Assembly (NCBI GenBank): GCA_024345305.1
Contig: BRON01000014.1
Coordinates: 1,054,001 to 1,118,000 of the forward strand
From: Mrakia gelida
Taxonomy: Eukaryota; Basidiomycota; Tremellomycetes; Cystofilobasidiales; Mrakiaceae
Direction of reading: 5' to 3'
DNA length: 64,000 nucleotides
In this document: positions 56,645-64,000 of the stretch, piece after piece
Position numbering within the stretch: the stretch's first letter is position 1
How the letters are laid out: the number at the start of each line of letters is the position of its first letter
Position numbers and translations under genes: made by a program
The notes under the pieces: generated by a model
Database searches by the model: none
Seen by the model: only the letters and a program-made list of their open reading frames with translations
Told to the model about the DNA's origin: nothing

Positions 56645-57569
56645 ATGCTTCCCATCACTCAAGAGATCCCCAACGATGTCCTCCTCGACATCTTCTCGTT
56701 CTGCTCCCCTGGAACCCTCGCCGCGTGCGCCAGAGTCTCGTACAAGTTCCTCGAGCTCGCCTCCCCTGTCCTCTATCGAGAGGTCACCATCGCAACGAAG
56801 GCTCAGCTCTTCAGTCTCCTCTCAAGGGCAAGTTCTCTTCTTCTCTCGCTCTCTACTTATGCCCAAGCGTCCCAAGCGCACCATCCTGATCTACCTTCCT
56901 TCCTCGCTTGGTTTCCAGACCACTTCGAACACGAAGAAGACGTCCTACATCCCTCGGGACATCGCTCCCTTCCTCTCCATCTACCAAATCAACACTTTCC
57001 ACGTCCTCCACCCTCAGACTGACGTCCTTACTGCTTCCCTTCCTCGAGGACGATACCGCTACAGGAGAGATCCCTCCCTCCCCATCGATACCCTCGTTCT
57101 CCACGACGCGAGGGCGACGGTTCGCTTCCCCGCTCAAACGGACTCAAACTCCCTCCTTCGACACCTCAAGCCCTACCATCTCATCCTTCTCTTCGAGATG
57201 CCCTACTACGACCGACGAAGATTCCCGGAGAGGCTCCAGAGATGCGTGGGAGCCGTTCAAGACGTCACGCTGGTGGATGGAGTCTTCGACAGGATCTTCT
57301 TGCTGTTCGGGTTGAGAGACGAAGCGAAGGCTAATCACCTCCGTATCGTTCTCAAGTCGCTCGACGAGAACGACCCTCTCCTCGGAACTCTTCTCGGGGA
57401 TCCGGGTCGAGACGGAACGTTGGGCTTTGGAGGATTCCGAGGGGAGGAGGGGGCTGTTGTGATCGAGGTCGCGTCTGAGGAGGCGAGGGTCATCGTCGAG
57501 GCTGGAGGTGGAGGCTTGACTGATGGGGAGAAGAAGGTCGTTAGGGTTCAGGTGAAGGGGAGTGAATGA
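56645..57569 (+). CDS. F-box-like protein G (GC-AG intron)
   Basis: Exon 1 (56645-56827) reads 'MLPITQEIPNDVLLDIFSFC' 'SPGTLAACARVSYKFLELAS' 'PVLYREVTI', the clearest F-box-like motif of the set. The intron 56828-56918 starts GCAAGT, a canonical GC donor, and ends TTTCCAG. Exon 2 continues in phase with 'TTSNTKKTSYIPRDIAPFL', 'PIDTLVLHDARATVRF', 'YHLILLFEMPYYDRRRFPE' and the closing module 'GAVVIEVASEEARVIVEA' ... 'KKVVRVQVKGSE', stop TGA 57567-57569. A GT donor that preserves both frames is not available. Confidence 0.75.
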
Positions 57570-58147
57570 GTGGTAGCTAGTTCGTCGCGTCGCGTCGTTT
57601 CTTTTCGTTCTCGTTCCGTTTCCGTTTCCATCTAACGACTCATGCTTTCCCTTTCTCCACACGTCTTCAATCCGAGAGGCATTACAAGATATTTCCGTTC
57701 TTGTTTTATCAGCAAGACGATCAGGGAAGGGGAAGAGGACGTCGAAGACGTCAACACGACGGCGCGTCCTTTTCTGTTCGCCTTCTCACGGACAACCTCT
57801 CTCGAATTCCATCTCATCCTCCGAACAGTCCATAAAATCTTCAGCTTTTGCTTTTGCTCGAGTCTACGAGCAGGTATCTCGCGTGGGAAGGACGCGACAA
57901 ATTCTTCTCCCGCTCGCAGCGCTTCGAACGACTCGCTGTTGTGCGCTCGTTTGTGTTGACCCTCCTTCGACAACGTTTGTGTTGACCCTCCTTCGACAAC
58001 ACAGAACTCAACGGTCTCTGCTCGGCTTTTCAACCTCTCCCTTCTCAGAACCCTCACTCCTTGAAAGCTGTTCGCCGTCAAACCACCATCTTCCGCAACG
58101 AACGACGGTTGCTCGAGCACATGCTCTGGTCTCCTCTCCGCGACGCG
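57570..58147. other. intergenic between F-box G and membrane-protein gene
   Basis: Contains the tandem duplication listed at 57949-58000. No gene supported. Confidence 0.5.
57949..58000. repeat. two perfect 26-bp tandem repeats
   Basis: The unit beginning GTTTGTGTTGACCCTCCTTC and ending GACAAC occurs twice head to tail with no difference, about 150 bp upstream of the next start codon. A simple recent duplication; it could double a regulatory site. Confidence 0.95.
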
Positions 58148-59144
58148 ATGTCCCTCATCTCGATCTTCCTTCTCCTCGCAGTTCTGCTCTCAGCTGGTGA
58201 GCAGATACCTATTATCTCTGTGCGAGAAAGAAGGACGAAAGAAGGAAGAGGGGAAGGACAGCGTTGAGCCTCCAACGGAACGAACTGAAGTCGTTTCGTC
58301 TTCCCCATCTTTTCCACCTCAGCTCCCACATCCACCACAACCCTCCCGCCTCTCCCTCTTCGAGCAATCCCCTCCTCCTCCCTAACGTCGACCAACCCCC
58401 ATCCAACCGCCACCTCCCTCGTCGAAGAACTCACCTCCTCCTCCAACTCCATCATCATCCGAGCAGCCATCGGAGGAGCAGCTGGTCTTTTCGGCCTCCT
58501 CTTGACCCTCCTTGGAATTTGGATGTTCTGGAGGAGGAGGAAAAGGATGAAGAGAGCTGCTGCTTGGACGTTCCCGATCCAACCTCACCCTGCGCGGGAG
58601 AAGACGAGGAGAGAGAAGAAGAAGAGGGAGGGGGAGGACAAGCAGGAGGGTGAGGGAGAGAATGTTGGGTATGTTGTGAAGGAGATGGAAAGCCCTAGGG
58701 TTGAGCCGTACTGCTATACTTGTAAGTGAAGAGAAATGGCTTCAGGGATGCTCGACGCGTTGAGCTGACGGAGTTCGAGTCGCTGACCTTGCATTCGTTC
58801 GACTGTCCTCGACAGCTCCCTCTCGACCCGCCACTTCCCCTCTCAGTCAATCTACTATCCTCGAGGAAACGGACTTCGTCCAAGAACTCGCTGCTTCTCA
58901 GGAGCCTGTCTACTGGGTTCGTTGTGCTCGTCGTTTTGTCGTTCTTTGGTCGCGCGTCGCGTCGACTGACTCAGGCTCATCGCCTTCGTTTTTGGATTCG
59001 CAGAACCGAAACGAGGGACTGGACATTTCCGAGTTTGGGCCGAGCATGGATTCGGAACCAGCAACAACCTCGACGATGGGTCCTCCTCAAATTCCAAACG
59101 CGTCGACGTGCAGGTCGCCTTCCTCTCCTCGAGTGAAGCGATGA
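58148..59144 (+). CDS. single-pass type I membrane protein, Ser/Thr-rich ectodomain
   Basis: Signal exon 'MSLISIFLLLAVLLSA' (58148-58197) splices in phase 1 to 'PTSTTTLPPLPLRAIP' and a Ser/Thr/Pro-rich segment 'SLTSTNPHPTATSLVEELTS'. A transmembrane helix follows, 'AAIGGAAGLFGLLLTLLGIW', with a basic stop-transfer 'RRRKRMKR'. The cytoplasmic tail contains 'EMESPRVEPYCYTC' and, after two more introns, 'SQSTILEETDFVQELAASQ' and 'NRNEGLDISEFGPSM', ending 'SPSSPRVKR' at TGA 59142-59144. The layout resembles fungal SKG6/Mid2-like surface proteins, but no family motif is certain. Glycosylation of the ectodomain is likely. Confidence 0.7.
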
Positions 59145-59474
59145 TGCCCTTACTTCCTCTCTCTAGCTATCCTTCGAACTGCTCACATGACCTGAAGTTT
59201 AGTCTCTCTTTGTTGTTCAATCCTAGTATGCCTCTGTACTCGTAACTCGATCCGATGAGCTTTCGTCCTCGTCCTCGACGCGTCTCAGCTCTCGAGACTC
59301 CTCCCTGCGTTCATCCACCCCTCCGCCTCTCCCTTCCCCTTTCACCCACGTCAGCTCCCCACATCCACCCTCCCATTCCTTGCACCTCTCCCGACGACGA
59401 CGAAGCAGCAAAGGTCGTTAAACGTACATCGAATCCAAAACCCAACGCCCTCGTCGACGTCTATCAGAACGAGA
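59145..59474. other. convergent 3' intergenic region
   Basis: 3' flanks of the membrane-protein gene and CTP1. Nothing else seen. Confidence 0.5.
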
Positions 59475-61351
59475 CTAGATATCCTTCTCCTTCCTCCCTC
59501 CAATGAGCGCAATCGTCTGCTCGTACACCGTGAAGACGATCCCTCCGCTCAACTGCAAACGAGGACGAACGCGAAACGAAAGATGGGGGAGGTCAGTTCG
59601 AGGTTTCAACTCCTTCGACGCGTTCGCGTTCGCACTCGGTGTTCTTCGTTCGACGCCCCCCTTCGCCTTCTTCCTCTTCTCGAATGAAAAGCATTCGTTC
59701 GAGAGCGACGAGAGAGGGGTAGGGCAAAGATGGACGCGAAAACTCACCGTCAACCTCGCCAACCTCGGCGTCGTTCCCTTCCAGAACCTCAGCAGCCCTT
59801 CCTCGGTGAAGATCCGGTAGCCACAGTGGATGAAGTTTCGGTACTCTGTTCGGGCGGAGAGGGATTGCATTCGGGTTTTGATGACGCTGTGGTGGATGGT
59901 GGGGAGGGAGGGAGGGAGAAGAGGGAACGAGGGGACGAGGGGACGAGGAGGTGAGTCAGTTCGAGGACGACAGCGCGAGCGCGAGAAACGAGGGTGAGGC
60001 GATGGGCGGGACAGTGAAGAAGAAGCGAGAAAGGATGGGACGGGAGAGGCTGAGACTCACTCGAAAGGCATGGTGGTGTCTGAACAAAAGCGAAGGAGAA
60101 CGCGAGAAGGTACGAAGAGAAGAGAGGAGGAAGAGTCGCGTCAGTTTGAACTCTCCTTTCTTCGGCCGACACGAACGAACGCGAGCAGGAAAAGACGAGA
60201 TGAACTCACAAACAGTCACAACTCCAGCGATAGCGCCCAACCCAAACGTGACTCCTCCAGGAAGAGCCTGGCCTGGAGGACCGTTCCCTTGGACGAGCTG
60301 TTTGAGAGTCGAGTAGGTCGTGAATCGGACGGCCGAGTTGGCTCCTTGACGGAGCATCTACAGACAAGGGAACGAGAGATTGGCGAGAAGTTAGCAAGAG
60401 GGAAGGGAGTGGTTGGGTGACGCGTGACGTAGGTGGGCGAGCAAAAGGGGAGGATAGAAAAGAAGGCGAGGAGGAGAAGGACTCACGACAGCCGAGAGAC
60501 CTCTGTAGATTCCTGCCACACCCTCCTGGCGAATGATCGCGCTCGTTCCATGGATAAGACCCTTGAACTCAGGCTTAGCCTTGCGCGAATCCTCGATGAG
60601 CTTGGTCCTGCGAGGCGAAGTTGAAGGAGAGGTGAGCTCGAACTCGAGGAAGGAGGGACGAAAGCATGTGAGCTCGAGTGAGCGAGAAGAAAGGAGGTAG
60701 GTGGACGAACTTGATGGTTTCCGATGGCGTGACAGCAAAGACGGCTTCGGTCATTCCAGCTCCGAGACCAGCTGTATAATATGAACGAAGAAGAACAGTA
60801 GATCAGCTCAGATGGGGAGCGAGGGAGACGAGCTAAGAAGGAGGGAGGAGGAACGAACCCAGGAGACTTCGAGGAGCCGTCAGTTTGCCCTGTCGTTCCG
60901 ACGAAACCCGAGGTGAAAATCAGCGTCCTGGACTCTCCAGAAGGAGGAGATGAAGATGACGAGCTCGAGACGTACGTTATCGTCCTGGAGCAAGCTCTTG
61001 TAGTGATCGTAACTGAGGAACCTGACTCCAGCCTTGACGGCGTTCCCAACCACCAGAGCTCCACAGCCAGCGTAAAGTCCCAGAGGTCCTTTGGTAGCAA
61101 GTGTGGTCTTGATGATCTGGATAGGACCTGGGGGCTGTAGAGAGCGCAGAGTTGGGGTGAGCTTCAGATGCGAGGCGAAGGGAAGGAGGGAGGGAGGAGT
61201 TGAGGTTGACCTTTTCTCCTTTGACTTGGGAAGCGAACTGAGATTGAGTCTTGACGAATTCCGTGGGGTAGGTGACGACTCCTTCTATAGCTCCAGCCAG
61301 CACTCCAGCCGTTAACGATGCCCACAGAGGTTCTTTCGCGGGAGGAGCCAT
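59475..61351 (-). CDS. CTP1: mitochondrial tricarboxylate (citrate) carrier
   Basis: Starts 'MAPPAKEPLWASLTAGVLAG'. Three mitochondrial-carrier repeats are visible: 'AIEGVVTYPTEFVKTQSQF' (P-x-[DE]-x-x-K), 'GLGAGMTEAVFAVTPSETIK', and a third with 'VIKTRMQSLSARTEYRNF' and 'EEGLLRFWKGTTPRLARL'. Also 'GKLTAPRSLLG' and 'MLRQGANSAVRFTTYSTLKQ', typical of Ctp1/SLC25A1. It ends 'YEQTIALIGGRKEKDI' at TAG 59475-59477. It exchanges citrate for malate or isocitrate across the inner membrane, supplying cytosolic acetyl-CoA for lipids. About nine introns; no damage seen. Confidence 0.93.
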
Positions 61352-61475
61352 CGAAAAGAAGAGGGGAAGGGAGAAGGGGAAGAGGGAGGGAGGAGGTCGA
61401 GGTTGGGGTGAGCTCGTCATTTCGACTCGTTGCTTCTTTAACCCTCACAAGCAGAAAGAAGAAGTTTTTCCAAAC

Positions 61476-62538
61476 ATGTCCTCCCTCGTCTCTAATCCTT
61501 CCCACAAGAGCCTTCCATCGTTCCCTCTCGAGATCCAGCACGAGATGCTCCGCCAGTGCGATCCGTCGACGTTGGCTCGCACCTCTCGGGTCTCCCTCGC
61601 CTTCCTGGAACTCTCCGCTCCTCTTCTATACGAGGACGTCACCATCAGGAAGCTAAAACAACTCAACCACCTCTTCTCACGTAGGGTAGGTCCCAGTTAT
61701 TATTTTCTTTCTCAGGACAGGCCAAATCGTTGACGAGCTCCCTCTCTCCCTCCTCGCCTCTCGTTCACCTTCAACCGGGCCCTTCCTTCCATCCCTCGCC
61801 TCTGTTCAGAGGCCCAACCAGCATCCTCATCTCTCTCCTCACCTCTCTCTCAACCAGATCAAAACCCTCCGAATCGTCTTCATTCGCCCCCTCGACTACA
61901 ACTCCTACGACCCCGTCTACGACTCCGTCCCCAAACTGAGCTCCGTCGAGAAGTTCCTCGACCTCTCTTCGTCCAGGATCAACGGTTCCCGAACCCTACC
62001 CATCGCAGAATTCCTCATTACCACCGACTACCTCAACCGCGACCTCCTCCTCGAGCTCTACACCACTCTCCTCCCTCGCCTCAACCCCCTTCGCTCAAGC
62101 TGGAGGATCCTCGGCGGTGACAAGCCCGACACCTTTGGTCTTCTCGATATCGACAACTCAGGTTTGGCAGGTTGGACGAGATTGGAGACCCTGGATCTCT
62201 ACGGGAAGATCCCTCGCAGCTGGAATGGCCCACCCAAATCGAACCTGCCGGTTGGCCTCCCCCTCCTCCTCCCTCCTCGACGTCGAGTCGTTCGGATCCA
62301 CTTCTCATCCCTCCGCGACGTTCCTGTCAGTCGGCTGGTCGCTATCCTGAGAGAGTTGAACTACTCTCTGGCGTCCTTCGGGCCGGAACCGACGAGTGAT
62401 GGGTCGTTGGTGTTCGTTGTTGGCTCGGAGAAGGAGCGGGTGGAAGCAGAGGCGGCGATTCGGGAGGATTCGAGGTGGGAGGGATGGAGACGGGTGTGGG
62501 GTGTCGAAGTCGGCGTTGACGCTCAGCCTGACGTTTGA
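61476..62538 (+). CDS. F-box-like protein H
   Basis: 'MSSLVSNPSHKSLPSFPLEI' then 'QHEMLRQCDPSTLARTSRVS' 'LAFLELSAPLLYEDVTI', very close to F-box A and B. An intron with GTAGGT donor follows 'LFSRR'; exon 2 resumes 'RPNQHPHLSPHLSLNQIKT', parallel to 'LSLDQIKT' in A. The body has 'TRLETLDLYGKIPRSW' and 'RRRVVRIHFSSLRDVPVSRL'. The closing module is 'DGSLVFVVGSEKERVEA' ... 'WRRVWGVEVGVDAQPDV' with TGA 62536-62538. A GTGAGT donor begins at the very next base, so a 3'-UTR intron or alternative C-terminus is likely. Confidence 0.75.
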
Positions 62539-63367
62539 GTGAGTGTGCCCTCATCCCAGCAGCTGCATGTCGTCGTGACTTACCGCTGACCTCCTTCTGG
62601 CGTCCCTCGTTTCGTTCAGGGCCGCCTGCGAGTTCAGACGCGACTTCCCTTCCCTCCCGCTACCCATCCTTCGAAATCAACTCCATCGGCTTCTCCTCCT
62701 CTACCATCTCGTTGGGATCCTTCCTGGATATCCCACTTCACCCACTCAGCCAACTCTCTCGCTTCGTTTCGCTTGTGAGTTTTCATTTCGATGATGTTCC
62801 GTCGTCGCGAACGAGGCCTGACGCTTGCCTCCCTTCTCTCTTCCATCTTTCGTAAGATGCGACCCATCCCCTCTCAACAGTCGCCAATCCGCGCATCCTT
62901 CCATCACTACGTCGTCGCTCATATCGCTCTTCGTCGTCGTCGGAAACAGGGAGTGTCGACGACGCGAGACCGTCGTGCTCGCTTGTTTCACCGAACTCCC
63001 TCGTCCGTCTTGATACACTTTCGGTAGCCTCTTAGTCTACCGATTCACGATCTTACTCTACCACACACCCTGCACGTCTCTTCTCCGAGCGAGATCAGCC
63101 AAGCAGCTAGACTGAACGAGCGGGCGACGCGTCTCTTCGCCTTCCTTCTCTTTCGACTTCTCTCGTCCCCGACTCTTCCTCGTCTCATTAAAGGCTTGTT
63201 CACACCCTCCCTCGTCCTAACACCGGTTCCAGCCTCCCCGACTCAAGACCTTGCGTGAAAGCTAAGCCAGGCACGCAGATTCAGGGGGAGTCCGAATCAA
63301 TCGAGCTCGGGACGACGCTCCTTTCGCTCCCTTTCCTCCGACCACAACTCCCTCTTTCAACCTCAAG
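62539..63367 (+). other. downstream of F-box H: intron-like units and a coding-like stretch
   Basis: GTGAGT (62539) ... CTGAC ... TTCAG (about 62620) and GTGAGT (about 62776) ... CTGAC ... TAAG (about 62857) mark two introns. Between them a frame reads 'FEINSIGFSSSTISLGSFL' 'DIPLHPLSQLSRFVSL'. After the second, a frame ends 'LVSPNSLVRLDTLSVAS' at a TAG near 63027, resembling the end of the 9667-10455 gene. It could be spliced 3' UTR of F-box H, an alternative end, or a decayed gene. From 63030 to 63367 nothing is recognised. Confidence 0.35.
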
Positions 63368-64000
63368 ATGCTTCTCTCTATCCCTTCCGTCTGTAAGTAC
63401 CCCTCGGTTCTCTCTCTTCATTTCTACATCCCTCCTGCTGACCTCTTGCCCGTATCTTCCTCGTCATCAGGCACCACCCTCCTCCTCCTCCTCACCTCTT
63501 CCTCCCTCGCCATCGTCCTCCCTCCCTCCTCACTCTCAACCCTTCACGAGGACCCTCCCTTCTTCTACCCCTTCGACGGCGATATCACCGAACAACTAGC
63601 AGCAGCAGAACTCTCCCTCGAGTCCAAGTCGTCGTTCGCAGTTCAGGAACCACCTCAGCTCCCTCCTCCTCAAGCTCCTCTTCGTTGGGATCAGGTCAAG
63701 CAGAAGATCATTGAGGATTTGGAGGCTGCGAAGAGTGTGGATGACGGGTATCAGGCTTTTGGGAGGTTCTTCGTTGGGGGTGGGAAGGTGAGCTCGAACG
63801 AAGAAGAGAGCCGATCGATTCGGTTGCCCTGCTTCGTCTCGTCGCTGACTCTCGTGCGTTCGTCGCTCTCTCCAGATCTACGAGTCCTCTCCCAAGAAGG
63901 AGAATTACGCGGTAGGCTGCTTTTTCTCGCGACTTCACGCGGCTGCTCTCGAAATGAGCGTCGGCGAGGCTGGGATCGTCGGGTACTTCGCTGTTGCTGG
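63368..64000 (+). CDS. putative secreted protein, continues past the window end
   Basis: Exon 1 'MLLSIPSV' with a GTAAGT donor joins to 'TTLLLLLTSSSLAIVLPPSS', together a signal peptide. The mature part reads 'EDPPFFYPFDGDITEQLAAA', 'APLRWDQVKQKIIEDLEAAK' and 'VDDGYQAFGRFFVGGGK', then after another intron 'IYESSPKKENYAV'. No family recognised. The 3' end lies outside the window, and a possible further donor (GCG/GTAGGC near 63911) leaves the last stretch uncertain. Confidence 0.55.
   Translation, partial: MLLSIPSVCKYPSVLSLHFYIPPADLLPVSSSSSGTTLLLLLTSSSLAIVLPPSSLSTLHEDPPFFYPFDGDITEQLAAAELSLESKSSFAVQEPPQLPPPQAPLRWDQVKQKIIEDLEAAKSVDDGYQAFGRFFVGGGKVSSNEEESRSIRLPCFVSSLTLVRSSLSPDLRVLSQEGELRGRLLFLATSRGCSRNERRRGWDRRVLRCCW

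Overview
The window reads as nuclear DNA of a basidiomycetous yeast or filamentous relative. Genes are dense and split by many short GT-AG introns (mostly 60-200 nt), which usually carry a CTGAC-like branch site and a pyrimidine-rich CAG acceptor. Coding GC is high. The gene set (GID8, YTM1, ERG6, RINT1/TIP20, RNA14, CTP1, LSC2) is ordinary fungal. Intron density, GC content and the F-box/MYND families suggest Pucciniomycotina (Microbotryomycetes-like), but that placement is inference. Gene spans below run from start codon to stop codon and include introns.

Layout. 1-2.7 kb: the 3' end and LTR of a Ty1/copia element, joined to a putative basidiomycete glycosyltransferase gene that has lost its 5' end. 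2.9-9 kb: a 109-bp copy of the first exon of LSC2, an O-fucosyltransferase-like gene, then LSC2 (succinyl-CoA ligase beta) on the minus strand. 9.7-13.2 kb: an orphan two-exon gene piece and two tandem paralogues for small cysteine-rich, probably GPI-anchored secreted proteins. 14-18.2 kb: GID8 and an aldo-keto reductase. 18.6-33.3 kb: a mixed cluster of MYND zinc-finger and F-box genes interleaved with YTM1, a short-chain dehydrogenase and a GNAT acetyltransferase locus. 34.1-38.8 kb: a large GYF-domain, glutamine-rich gene. 38.8-44.6 kb: a repeat-rich segment with a membrane-protein gene, two damaged F-box genes, an inverted duplication carrying tRNA-Thr and a tRNA pseudogene, and an intron-containing tRNA-Leu. 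45-56 kb: ERG6, RINT1/TIP20 and RNA14. 56.6-62.5 kb: two more F-box genes flanking a single-pass membrane protein gene and the citrate carrier CTP1. The window ends inside a gene for a putative secreted protein.

The most notable feature is a local F-box-like family, eight members in about 42 kb. They share an N-terminal F-box-like motif, an intron soon after it (in intact members), and a short C-terminal module of type 'V.VGSEE.R...RV.VEV'. Several members show evolution in progress: an inverted duplication of a divergent promoter with near-identical flanking exon and intron, capture of that promoter by a different gene, a one-base frameshift, and an internal deletion. Two MYND genes sit among them. 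F-box proteins usually act as substrate adaptors of SCF ubiquitin ligases, and GID8 belongs to another ubiquitin ligase, but no functional link between them can be shown from sequence.
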